Positions 43,856 through 55,792 of a stretch of 64,000 nucleotides of DNA are shown piece by piece (position 1 is the stretch's first letter; each line of letters begins with the position of its first letter). The DNA is from Fagopyrum homotropicum (lineage: Eukaryota > Streptophyta > Magnoliopsida > Caryophyllales > Polygonaceae), in the NCBI GenBank assembly GCA_033239125.1, contig BSWB01000005.1:104710494-104774493 (forward strand), in the 5' to 3' direction. Position numbers and translations under genes: made by a program. Below the pieces are notes generated by a model. It was given only the letters and a program-made list of their open reading frames with translations, ran no database searches and was not told the origin of the DNA.

Positions 43856-45986
43856 TCATCTTTTCTCCCTTTCATACATCCGGCCTTCCCTTCTCTTTCA
43901 TCCCCTACCCACCTTTGATCAATTCTTATAATAAAAGTTGATGTAGTGTCATCCGTGTTGGTGTTAAAAGATCTGAAGTAGATAAAGGCCAACTTTTAGT
44001 TGAGAAACTCGGGTTGAGAAATATAAAATGAGTGCTCAAGCTTGTTTTTAAGATCTCATCCAAATATGAACCAAGGGTATCAGTCCTTGAATTTAATGAA
44101 GTTGGTCGAGCTTTTGAACGAGAATTCAGTTGTCTTCCACATATGTATGGACTCCTCACCTTGTCAACACAAGATTAATCTATGTTGGTATGATCATATT
44201 GAATTTAGGTTCCTTAGTTCAAGTAATCACATATCCCTCGTCAATACGCATTGACCAAAGAAATATATTCAATATCAAGATAGAAAAGAAAAATCATGTG
44301 TGGGATGATAACCAAAATTTTCACAACAAACATTATTAACCGATTAAAGAATTGCACCAAAGTTCTCCTCTTGACATAGCAAAGCTCCCTAGGCATAAAT
44401 GACAAAATCCAATAACCAAATTAAACATTGGAAATAATAATTGAAGAAGCACCAAAATACTCACAATCCAACCTACAAGTAAGATCACATTTTTTTGCAA
44501 TAAGTTCAACTACTATTATCACCTAAAAGAAGAAAAAAACAATGAGAATTAATTAATGTACACAATCAAAAAAATTAAAGATGTTATTATCACATTATCA
44601 CCCAAAAAGAAAGGGAAAAAAAACTGAAAATCAATTAATGTGTACAATTGAATTATTTAAAACTGCTATTAATGGTTCTCACTTATGCTTAAGCATGTAG
44701 GCCAAGAGTTTGTAGAATACTAGAATGCTAGAAAAAAAAACTGAGAATCAATTAATGTACAAAGTTAAAATATTTATAGTATAACCTAATCACTTAAAAA
44801 ATTGAAAACCAATTACTGTTTTCCTAAAGACGAGTGTAATTGAGTAAGATCACGTTTTCAATCTACAAGTATGTTTTTACGATAAATTCAGCCACAATTA
44901 ATACACAATTTAACATTTTATACAACATCCTCCTAATACTTTTGTCTACTTAGACACTTTTAACAAAATCATAATTAAAGAGTTAAGCAAATTTTTATAC
45001 CAATTAAATAAAATCAAGACAAAAAAAAAAACTATTAATATATCACTTTAAATAATTGATGAATAAAAGACAACTTTATTATGTCATTAGATTAGAAGAT
45101 TAGATGGAAACCAAAAACAAAGAAGTTTTTATTTTAATAGAAGAAACCCAAAACCTTTTTTTATTCCATGAGTTATTTAGAATATATCAACTGTACAAAT
45201 ATTTACACCTACCTAAAAATTTTAACAACTTGTTATACTTCAATAACACATTTATACAAACAATCAATGACAACTAAATAAAAAAATAAACCCCTAACCG
45301 TCAATTTTCTTAATATAAAACGTCGATTAATTTTACTTCACCTGCTCATACCTACAACAATATAAAAAGGGTACTCTCATTTCCACTTTAGCCTAGTCCT
45401 CTTGCATATCAATACACTCATTTTCTATTTAGCATCATTCCGCAGGTCAACTGATTTTTACATCTTATTAACACCTAAGGTTGCATCGTGTGCTTTGTCA
45501 TGAGTATTGTGAAGGGGAAAACAAGTGAGTATATTTCAATTTAAATACTTGATTAGTATACATCACATTTCACTTATTGTATTTTCTATCTTATATGGTT
45601 GAGTTGCATTTCAATCCTCGTATTTTCTATCTTATAAGGTTGAGTTGATGAAAAAGGCAAATGAAAATATTTTTTTCTCTGAAAAGGTAAGTGTCTTTAT
45701 TTTGTACTTAGTTTAATTACACCGTTTACATCTTTTGTTTAACTAAAGTTGACATGTGTAGTTATATTTTATTTGGTCTAAATCAAAAATTAAACTTTGC
45801 AGATAAATCACTCAGTGTTTCCGGAGGTTGAGTACATGCACCACATTACAAGCTTTATAAAAACTTGAAGGTTATTTACTATGATACAATTTCATGGTTA
45901 TTTACATAATTCAATTATTTTGTAGTATTGTTCCATCATTTTTCTCACTACGAATAAATATATTTGTCTTACGTTAATGATTAAAA
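43856..45986. other. AT-rich intergenic DNA
   Basis: No gene is supported. Features noted are repeated gagaatcaattaatgta words at 44540-44760, a TATA-like caatataaaaaggg at about 45358, and a direct repeat of gtattttctatcttat at about 45579 and 45623. Short exon-like frames follow the TATA-like box (near 45500, 45645 and 45802) but match nothing I know. Confidence 0.4.
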
Positions 45987-46066
45987 GTTTTCAAATTAAC
46001 CTTAACCGTATTTTTTTTTGAAATGAACCTTTCAAAAAAAAAATACGGTTAAGGTTAATTTGAAAA
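45987..46066. repeat. Long hairpin, arms of about 33 bp
   Basis: The arm tttcaaattaaccttaaccg plus a T run (45988-46021) is matched by its complement (46032-46065) with one length difference in the homopolymer, around an 11-nt loop. It could be a very small foldback element or simply a palindrome. It lies at the 3' end of a minus-strand frame. Confidence 0.85.
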
Positions 46067-46345
46067 ATGTGATGCATCTAACTCACCATCGCCATCGATC
46101 ATAACAATGTTACCGGCCTTAGCATCCTTAAGAGTGTATTGGAACCAAATATTGAGATAATAGGAAACAATAGCCAACAAACGCATCCTACCTCGCTTTT
46201 TATCTCGTAAATAGTTTTCTACATTTATCAAAATTCGTGGGTGGGACGAATCTACACACCTAGTATAAAATAATAATGCCAAAGTTCTCTTATAATAAGA
46301 AATTGAAATTTGAACAATAAAGGCAATATGTACGATATTAATCAA
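46055..46345 (-). pseudogene. Possible RPA/OB-fold-like fragment
   Basis: The 96-residue frame ends LLAIVSYYLNIWFQYTL, then NIVMIDGDGELDASHFSN. The pattern of a hydrophobic strand, then V-M-I-D-x-D-G-x-x-x-x-A, resembles the OB fold of plant RPA1-like/DUF223 proteins often found in Helitrons. The match is short and I know of no other support here. Confidence 0.25.
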
Positions 46346-46415
46346 CTTTACTTTGATGGTTACAATGAATGTGAGGTTTTATTTATAGGACTAGTCTAGA
46401 CAAAAGAACAAAACA

Positions 46416-46417
<2 letters not shown>

Positions 46418-46496
<79 letters not shown>
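46418..46496. repeat. (TA)n microsatellite
   Basis: A pure TA run of about 78 bp. Frames of alternating Tyr-Ile through it are artefacts. Confidence 0.97.
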
Positions 46497-46500
<4 letters not shown>

Positions 46501-46669
46501 CGATCCAACCGGTCAACAAACCCGAATTTGAGGGTGAAAATCCAATGAAATACAGGTGGTGGGCGATTGACGGGTGAAATTGATGGATGGTGGGGAGGTA
46601 TGGGTGTAGGTACAACCACCCACCACCCGAACCATCCACCACCCACCCCGCATCACCCGTATAAAGTAT

Positions 46670-47600
46670 TTAACATACAAGAGAAACAAGTAAGTTTTAA
46701 TCATTAAGTTTAATTGTATTGTTATTCATGACATTGTAATGAACTAACAGTGAAAAGTTTCAACGTACATGTACAAAATGCATTTTCTTAAGATTGTTAA
46801 GATCACCAACACCAAGATGACATCTGCTATCACCTTTGTGTTTTTGGCAAAGGAAAATTCTGGTTTGTACAAGTGGGCTTTAGGGAGACTTTGACATTTA
46901 TGCAACAAGAAACTTTTGGGGGTCACTGTAACTGATCGAGAATTGGGCCTCAACAAAGCACTGGGCATTGTGTTTCCTGATCTAAAACATATGTTACGCA
47001 CATTTCATATCGAGTGTAATCTTCAAAATCGATCGTGGTCGGTGACACGTTCGAAGGATGCACAAACGGTTTTCGCATCTCAAAACAATGTCTTGTTTAA
47101 ATCAAGGTTCTATGAAAGTTACGAGCGACCTTTGATGGAAATAAGAACATATTGGTAATCAAAATAGTTGTTGATGTCCTACTTTGAGGAGGCAATCGTT
47201 CGATCTTGGACTGACCCTTATCTACATTAGGAGATGAGGACAACAAAAATGTGTAAGACTTGTTTATTCATTTCAAGTATCCTTATTTTATAATAATATT
47301 GTCTTAGTGGTTTATAGTCGGTATTTCTTAGGGTTGAGTTGACACACCATCTTCGAAAAGACCTTGGGTACTGTTGTTGTTGGATTCCAATATTTGGTTG
47401 ATAACATGGACTTTATGGTGAATGATCATATTTTTAAGATAGAAGCTTCATTCGAGAGTTTGCGTGAGAAGATCTTGCTTTCTATTCGGATACCTATATT
47501 TGACAAGCTTCGGGATAAAGTTAGCAACAAGTGTTTGGAGCTATCGTTAGGAGTACCATAATTTCTTTGAACGAATTCAAAGAAACGATGGACTCATGGG
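46670..47600 (+). pseudogene. MULE / FAR1-like transposase fragment (copy 2)
   Basis: The left edge starts in the last bases of the exon seen in copy 1 (acatacaa...aaacaagtaagtttt), keeps the same intron, and continues MHFLKIVKITNTKMTSAITF, LYKWALGRL, a stop, then VTVTDRELGLNKALGIVFPD followed by LRTFHIECN. VTDRE carries the second catalytic Asp of the MULE domain, kept here but lost in copy 1. A later exon reads FDKLRDKVSNKCLELSLGVP. The upstream catalytic block is truncated away. Confidence 0.8.
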
Positions 47601-47835
47601 CTCTTACCTCCAATCAAATTGAGTGAATGGCATTGTGTTACAAGGACATTATATATGGATCCAGGGTGCACTACATTGAAGGAGCCGACAAATGTAAGGA
47701 CGAAGAGAAGACCTCTAACAAGCAAAATCAATAACGTTTGCAGCCAAATATGTGATGAAAGTGATCTAAGGAAACAGGAATCCCCACTATAATAAATTAA
47801 GATATTGGTACATATATAACTCATGAACATTGATA

Positions 47836-49828
47836 TGTAACGACCGAATTTTCATTACGCTTGGATAGGGTTAGAGGAGTGTGGAAGCCGGGCGCAGGGG
47901 CTCACGCCCTTGCGGCTTTGGCGACGCAGCCGAGTAGGCCGTAGGTGCGACTAGGATTCCCGCAGGGGCGGTGACACGCGTGGGCGGGGTAGCAGCATTT
48001 TGGGAAACCATTCACCTTCCGATCCTTTTAACTCCTCTCTTTATTGCCATGGGAAGTTGTTGGCTGAAGACCTTTGGTATCCTTCATCTTTTATGCAATC
48101 AACCCTTCTCCTCCTCTCATTTTTCCACTCACGTTACTTTCCTTCCTCCTACCCACTTCATCCTCTTGCACCTTCCTCTCACATCTTTCTCCTCCATTCT
48201 TCTCTTGGAGTGCTCCAGCTTGGATCCACCATTCGTGAGGCCGGACTGCAGTGACGGGACGTGGGTAAGGCTCCTTCCTTTCTTCTTCTTTCTTTCTTCT
48301 TCTTTCTTTCTTCTTCTTCTTCTTTCTTCCTTCCCCTTCCATGGCTTGAATAAAAGACACTCTAAAATCCTTGCTCAACGATCTATCGTTGTTTTGTTGG
48401 TTCGATGACGAAGCTAGACCCTAGAAGGAGGCTAAGACCAAGTGAGAGAAGTGGAAGACATTCATAGCACCAAAGGAGACCCTAAAGGACCGGCTGCACA
48501 ATCGAAGAACTCAGTAGACGGACTTTCTGCACAGACAGGCGCAGGGGCGGATTCACAAAGGCGCAGGGGCGGCTTCTGTCAAGCGCAGGGGCGGACCTAG
48601 ATCGGCGCGGGGCGGACCCAGATAGGCGCAGGGGCGGCTCAGGCAGGCGCAGGGGCGGTTTTGCTCCAGTGAGTCCCGAATCTCGTTCTTTCCTTTCCTT
48701 CTTTCATCCCTTAGATTCGTTATACCTTAGAAGCATGCTAGGCTGGCTTAGGGTAGTTGAACTGGAATGCTTTAGAGTGGTTGGACCTTAGAGGTCTAGT
48801 GTGAGTATATGAGTCTTGTGATGGTATATTGTGGAGGGTTCGTTTTGAGCTTTGTGGAAGCAAACTTTGTGTATATCGTTATGTTGAGAGTTGGATAGGT
48901 CATGGACTGGGAGGATAGTCTTCTTGGACTGGGTGGTTGAGGAAGTTGAGCCTAGAAGTTTAAAGACTTCTAGTGGACTAGAGTGTGGTTTGATTGTGTG
49001 CCTTGTCTTGAACATGCATTGTACATTTTCCCGAGGGAACTTACGAGTGAGGTGTTCGTGTGCGCTTTGGAGACTAGTAAGTCTACGGACTTACTTAGCT
49101 GGCTTCTTGTATGAGTGTAATGTGTATGAGTTGTGTTTGATAGTCATGATAAACAACGAAACTGAATTAGGCCGACTTATTTATTTACGTAAGTGACCCA
49201 AGTATATGATAACGGGTCGTGACATCATCTGCCTAGCTCTTGCGAGAGTCTAGGAGGTTCCCTGTACCAGCCCAGGCAGGTAGACGGTCAGATGCATTAG
49301 CACCATTCCTCGTTGGTAAACGGGATCAGGGGCGAGGTTTGGGAATCCCTCGTGTCACAAAATAAGTATCATTAGTAATGACATATCACCTAATTAAAGA
49401 TAACAAAATGATTGAGTGTTGCATGTTGATTGTGTATGTTTTGTGTTTGTGCCTTTACCTTTATACTTATGCATAGATGGCTAGCTAACGGTTTTATACC
49501 GCTTGTAGATGCTTTGCAGGTTAGAGAGGCAATCGAGTGATCCGGCGGTAGTGGGCATCCGGAGTTCCGTGCATTATAGGACGGGACTGTTATCTTTTTA
49601 TTTCACGACTGTTGAGACTTATGTTATTACTTTGGTTTTGAGACTTGACTTGATTGTTTTCAGATTTGTACCTTTTTCTTCCGCTCATGTTATAAAACTA
49701 TGTGTTTTACCTTTTTATTTGTGCCGTGTTGTAAGGTCCGATGAAGTTGTTGCCAAGCTAAGGGCCGGGACCCATTGTGAGGTCCCAACTCGTAGCATTC
49801 CGAGTCCTCTAGGATTTAGGGTGTTACA
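47836..49828 (+). mobile_element. Chromovirus-type solo LTR with perfect TGATA duplication
   Basis: It starts tgtaacgaccg and ends gggtgttaca. Flanks are TGATA at 47831-47835 and 49829-49833. The 3' part carries the block gggacccattgtgaggtccc shared with the other chromovirus-type LTRs. Words cgcaggggcgg occur near the start (47890-47975) and in a tight array at 48537-48660. A CTT microsatellite lies at 48276-48330. Frames at 47971-48408 and 49509-49838 are incidental. Length 1993 bp. No internal region is present, so it is a solo LTR. Confidence 0.92.
48537..48660 (+). repeat. Array of cgcaggggcgg words in an LTR
   Basis: Six units spaced about 20 bp apart (gcgcaggggcgg followed by ca, ct, ac or similar and a short variable linker). 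One unit is shortened to gcgcggggcgg. The same word occurs in the U3 end of this LTR and in the LTR at 55247-57218. Confidence 0.9.
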
Positions 49829-49833
49829 TGATA

Positions 49834-50733
49834 TATGATTAATTGTAAGTAACCATCTAAAATAGTCTTTGATATAGACAAACTGATACGTGTATTAGCC
49901 GTAATTGGATGGACCAATCTTTAGACACCTCAAAGACTTGATAAAAAGATGACAAATAAAAGAGATATGGGAAAAAGATGATGTGATGATGGGATGGATT
50001 AATAGATGGATAAATCAAGGTTGAAGCCTAAACAACGACTAAGAGGCATACTAGGACGTGATGAGACCTAGCACATAACTTACGGTCATCCTGTAGAACC
50101 TTTTCGTACAACCAAACACAATAGGCGTTCCAACGAACCCTAGATCACCTGAAGGTATGCATGTGGGTAGTTGAAGCACCCTACTATATCACGCGCAAGT
50201 AGAACACACTCAAATAAGTCCAAGCGAGTTGTGAACAAGATCACTCTTGCTATCCCTTCCCACACGGAAGACACCTATCACGGCACATGCAAACGCCGCA
50301 AAATATAAACAATGTGTTTATTCAATTTCGAGTTGGAAAAGAAGAGGCTCGAGCTCCCTATTTATAGGGTGTGGCTTGACTATGAGCTTCTTGTAGTCCG
50401 GCCCGAAGAATCTTATCTTACCTATAAATAGATATGACCTTGCTCTAAGAAAATAATTAAATAAGATCTATCTTCTAATAAGATGGATCTTCTGAGACAT
50501 GGGAACAAGCATCTTTAGAAGATTTAATTCAAGATTATCATTAAGCTTTTTTATTTAGAAGACTTAAATTATTTGCAAAAGAAATAAATAAAACAGTATG
50601 GTTAGAAAATAACATTTAAAAGTCCGTAAAATTAACTCATTATTAAATATGTCTTTATGGGCTAAAAATATATCACACTCGATCCAAGTTAGCAACATTT
50701 GTACGCCCCATATGTATTAGCAATATGTATGTG
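49834..50733. other. Unassigned sequence between two LTRs
   Basis: No gene seen. On the minus strand an LTR-like promoter arrangement is present: a TATA-like ctataaatag at about 50361, then a leader and ttgaataaacaca near 50312. It may be a degraded LTR, but I cannot find its ends. The left part is the right flank of the TGATA insertion. Confidence 0.35.
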
Positions 50734-52131
50734 TGTTCGCTCCAAAACGAGTGCTCAAAAGTCTTATATTTTTAATGCTTACAATAATCCCTAATCAACC
50801 TAGCGGCCCACAGTGTATGGGTCATTTCGTAGCAAGGTAAGAAGTCCAAGGTCGAACACAAAGACTAAAGTCAAATTGAATCATGCAAATGATCAAAAAT
50901 AGTACAAATCTAGACTAAGAATAGAGAGATTTGGAAAAGGGTTAGAAGACATATATTTTGGTTTGGTTTTGGGTTTGGTTGATCAAGAATCAGTTTCACA
51001 AATAACAAATAAATCAAACAACAACAAAAGTAAGATATGTGAGAATAATGACAAAAGCGAAATCTAGAGTTCAAGATCGTTGATTATGACAACGGATTCA
51101 AGTTTTCTAGACACAAGGACACGACTGTGATTGCTAGAGGGAAAGGGCGTTTCTCCTATGAGAATAATTATGGGAGAGGTCTCATATTCAACTAATCTCG
51201 CTCCAAACTATCTAATACAGGGTAAGTCTCAAGGCACTAAGGATGAGAATTCAACTCAAATTGGTTACTCTACCTAAGGCTCGAATACCGTTACCGGGTA
51301 AGTCTCGGGTTCGATTCAACTCACACAGAAAATCTAGCACACTCAATAGGGAATTTAACACCTCTACTACCTAGAGTTCATCATTATCTATATCAAAGGG
51401 AGGAAATTATCTGGTAAGTTTCATTCCTCACCTAGTTTGCTAACGTTAGATAAGTCTAAGCTTGATTCAACTCAATAAACACTGGATTTAAACAATCCAA
51501 CATCCTAACATACAAACTTATTGATTACAAGGCAATAAAAGATATATCAGGTGGATCATACTAATCTCGGCCGAGATTTCAAGAAGAACATGTTGAGATT
51601 CTATAGAGCTAGGGTTTATGCAACCAAATCGTCCTAAACTGACATGCAAGTTCATACTATCATCATCCAAGCCATAATCATTGATCTATCACCCTAGAAT
51701 CACAAAGATCTAGCCTACAACATGCATATGTAGTTCAATATTCATCAAACAAACATACTTGCAATCCATAGATAGTAAAATGAGAAAGAAGATTATACTT
51801 AGCTAGTTTTTGCTTCACACAACAAAGGTAAGGTTTCCAAAATACCCTACACAACTTCCTTAGTTTGGATCCAAGCTTACAGCTTTAAGTCTTTCTCTAA
51901 AAACACTCTCCAAATCTCAATATTCAAGTTTTGTTACCTAGATTCTCTCTCCCAACCATGGGTCAAAGACAGCAAAATGACAAAGAAGGGAACCTTGGAC
52001 ATGCACAACAGTCCCACAATTATACTCCACCTCTGAAAAGTAAGGGTCGGCCTGCAACTTCAGAAAAGACTTCATAAAGGGACAATATACCTAAATACAT
52101 GCCTAATATATGGTCATAAATCATGTTATCA
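50734..52131 (-). mobile_element. 3' LTR of minus-strand Athila-type element
   Basis: On the minus strand it starts at 52131 with tgataacatgatttatg, just after the purine tract at 52137-52170, and ends at 50734 with gagcgaaca. It is 1398 bp, shorter than the others here. A near-palindrome ctcggccgag occurs at 51567-51576. Repeated aagtctc / cccggtaa words in the R-like part resemble those of the other Athila LTRs. Confidence 0.8.
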
Positions 52132-53402
52132 AATTACCCCATACTGGCCCCTTGCTTGTCCCCAAGCAAGATTCAAACCTAAGTCACTAGATGACATGAT
52201 TTATGCAAGTGAAAACAAAGATAAAATGTTTTTGATAAGTCCTTTTAATCATATGTCACCCTCAAAGTGATGTTTCATGGCTAATGATAGATGCGTTAAT
52301 GGTCAAACAAAAAATGGCACGAAAGGGATAACCACACTTTACATCGAAATTCATGCATGCAAATCAAGTCCAATGCGTCTAGATTCATCATGAGAAAATC
52401 AAACCTAAACCACTAAGTCAATACACATATGCACATATGTCTTAAGGAATTAAACAAGAAGAGGCCAAGAAACGTGATAAGGGTAGGATTAATTCTAGTT
52501 AATGTGGGCACATCCGGGGAAAGGAAAAATTCCACAATCAACATTTTTACTCAACATCCACCAAGACATATTTTTTTCATTTTATTTTTGAGATAGAGGT
52601 ATTGATGCACAAAAGCCAAAACCTTGGTGATTAGCAAACCTTAGGAATTTAACTAAGGTGCCTCACACCAGATGCACATACCAAAACTCGTTAGGACACT
52701 TAGCTAATCCGACTTTGGCAAGATACAAACACCCTATTATGTGAATGGTACCGAGTTACTCATCTTCATAGTCAATGTCCCCAAACTATATATTTTTCAT
52801 TTTTCTCTACATTTATCATCACATTTAACAACATCTTCTTTTCGAACTCATTCACAACATACATCACCTCACATTTGCTTTACACAAACTCAATCACATT
52901 AACATGCATCCTAATTCCCGGATGGGTCAAAAGAGGCCATATATACAATTTTTTCAACATATGAGGTGCTAAAACAACATGATCAAGACGAGAAGAGGAA
53001 AAAGATAGAATTCCTGAATCATTCCAATATGATGTGCAAAAACTTATAATGCGGTTTTCACAATCAAATCTCAACCAAATGTAGACAAAAGCAGTTTCAC
53101 AATTCATAAATGAATTCTAGGAAGGTATTCAAATCTCACATATGCCATAAATCAATAAACACAAAAAGATCATCCAAAGCCATTCCACACACAAAATCAT
53201 CGTAGGGGTCTTATCCATCTTAGAAGCACAAAATTTGATTTTTTTAGAAATGCAAAATAAACCGTGTGACAAGTAATATGAAACGATCCTACATGCATTG
53301 CAAAGAAGGGAAACATGCAAAAGTATTGTAAATACCCCACCCCATACTTAAAACCCACATTGTCCCCAAAGTGAAACTAAATAAAAGAGTGAAAAAAGAC
53401 AC
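52132..53402 (-). other. 3' noncoding region of minus-strand Athila element
   Basis: The same layout as 285-1654: a PPT-like box after the second ORF (53334-53369, ggggacaatg then aagtatggggtgggg), a noncoding stretch with the conserved block at 52671-52765, and a second box before the LTR (52137-52170). No gene is present. Confidence 0.65.
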
Positions 53403-54790
53403 TCACAATGTAAGATGACGGTCTCGGTATTTCGGCTCACTCATGCGGAGGTGGATGTGGACGGTGCTTTGGATGATATCATATGGGGCGCCAAACATGT
53501 GCTGATAGATATTGCCCCATATCCCCTCAGAAACAGAATAACGCGCCTCAATCCGGTCAAGACGGGTCGACATGACGTCAAAATGGGCCGTATTGACGGA
53601 GGTGAATTCATCCCATCTAGTGCTCAGGGCCTCGAACCGGGTGGAGAGCTCATCATGATCATATTGGTGTCAGATCCCACGCCTAGGTTCACATGAGGTG
53701 GAAGCTCTCCCACCCAAAAATGGCACCTCATGCCGTCCAGAACCCATTTTAGCTCCACCCAAGGTCGGTCCCTCGACATCATCGGCCTCGTCATCCTCAT
53801 CATTATCTCCTTCGGGACCTCCATGATCGGTACTGGTATCCATAGCTTGCATGACATGCTCACCTCTTTGATCCTCGTCATCATCTCCAAAATCATCTTT
53901 TTCCTCCTCATCGGAGAGCGTCTCAAAAACTATCATCCAATTTCTTTCATCCCGGATGGTGTGCTCGCTCTTCCATGCAATCCCCCTCTCGTGGTCCTGG
54001 ATCATGTTTATAAAGTACACATCACGTCCTCTTGGGATGAGGATACCCCTAAAAATAAGTTGAGAAGTCCCAAGTCGGGGGTGTGCTACTAAGGTACAAT
54101 CCGAGAGGTCTATATCCAACGCCTTACCGATGAACGTGATCAAGCCTCCAATGCAAATTGCCCACTTACTCGTATTTGCCACCTTTCTCAAATTATCCGC
54201 CAAAAGATAGGCGGAATTTGGGAAAGTACCAGTGGCCACACACCACAAAAGAAACAACTCAACCTCTTTGACCTTTTGCGGGTTTTTGGATCGGGAAACA
54301 AAATCTCGCTCATAATCCTATGAGCTACCCGGAAAGACAAATTATGTATTCTCTTGACCTTTGATTCACCCGCTGCCCAAACATCATCACTACCTTGGAC
54401 CATGGAAATAGATTCCCAAAAGTCTTTCGGCCTAACATTTCTAGGGAAAGTGTCTATGATACTATTTGGGAATCCAAAGAAAGTTCCAAATTGCCCAATA
54501 GGAAATTCATAGTTCCCATTTATCAGTCTAGACTAAACAATTCTCTTCTTAGGGTCATGCTCGAATGAGCTCAAGAACTCCTAGTAATTTCATCATATGC
54601 GGGCTCTCTAAGGCTCACAAAAATAGTCCAACCACATCTCTCAAGCATCAGTTTTATGTCATCTCTAATCAAAATTGCATCAGAATCATTCAAAATAAGA
54701 TATCTCGGTTCGATAGTTGCACGAGATTTAATTATATTGAATCTACTCTTAAAATTACCTTGGATGATTGGAATATGTCTCATAGAAGGT
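53403..54790 (-). pseudogene. Athila-type second ORF (plant transposon protein), truncated and with stops
   Basis: Readable minus-strand pieces: NGNYEFPIGQFGTFFGFPNS, then AHRIMSEILFPDPKTRKRS. The longest open part (53670-54257) reads NSAYLLADNLRKVANTSKWA and GGLITFIGKALDIDL, followed by an acidic Asp/Glu-rich region. An in-frame stop at about 53670 is followed by more frame in the same phase (RFEALSTRWDEFTSVNTAHF) to a stop at 53403-53405. The 5' part is separated by the LTR inserted at 54791. Function in these elements is unknown; it is sometimes called env-like, but no membrane segment is evident. Confidence 0.65.
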
Positions 54791-55246
54791 TGTAACAACC
54801 ATGTTTCTTTAAGAGGCCCCGCGACCGTGCCTCATCATTCCCTCGGTCGCAGAACTTCAGTCACGACGGGGATTGACGCGGTCGTGGCCTAATAGAGGGA
54901 GTGACCAATCTTTAGCAAACTTCCTTTTTGCTTTGCTTCCCTCCTAAGTTTTTAACTTTACCACGTCTTGAGGGTTTCGGAACTCATCTCAACTGCTCTC
55001 TTTTCTCTTCTCACGTCCGTTCTTCTTCTCTTCCTATCTTCCTTCCTTCATCTTCCATTCTTGGTTTTCTTTCCTAAGATAAGCTTTTGGAAGTTGTGTG
55101 TTGTTGTGGTTAGTTGCAGGATAGCAACCAATGTTTACTTTCGGTCCATCTGGAGAAGAAGCGGTAAGTTTTGTCCTTCCTTTCCTCCTCTTGTTCTTCT
55201 CCTTCCTCATTTTGAATCCAAAAAGGATGACCTTGTTGTCTTTATG

Positions 55247-55736
55247 TGTAACACCCCCAATCTGCGGAACTCGGGATGCCACATTGGGCTAGGATCTCAC
55301 AGTGGATCCTGAACCTAGTCTGACAACAAGTTCATTGGACCTGACAACATGGCACTGACATATATAAAAACAAATACATAAAATGGTAAAAAACTGTACA
55401 TCGAAAGGTATACAAAATCATAGCCGAGTATAAAACACAATCCTCACGCAAGAGGTATACAAACGTCATCCTCACGCAGGAGTTATATATAATACATCCC
55501 CAAAACCATAACCACATAATGTACGAGAGTCCTCGGCATGTCACCCTACCGGATCACTGTGCAGCTCTCCTATCCTGCAAGACATCTACAACACGGTATG
55601 AAACCGTTAGCTAACCATTCATATATAAGGAATGCATAAGCACAAGCACAAGTCATGGAATCATAGACACATAATCATGTTGTCACACATTTACCCGTTT
55701 TAGTTATCTTTATATAAATAGTCATCCACTCAAATC

Positions 55737-55792
<56 letters not shown>

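Noticed and set aside
45358..45870. TATA-like box followed by exon-like pieces (MSIVKGKTS, ELMKKANENIFFSEK-like)
   Set aside because: A resemblance to a MADS-box start was considered, but the pieces are too short, lack the conserved basic core and have no continuous frame.
47971..48408. 145-residue open frame, Ser/Leu/Phe-rich
   Set aside because: It lies wholly inside the solo LTR 47836-49828, in its CT-rich leader region, and has no recognisable domain.
53415..53696. 93-residue plus-strand frame
   Set aside because: It is antisense to the C-terminal part of the Athila second ORF, which matches the copy at the left edge of the window.
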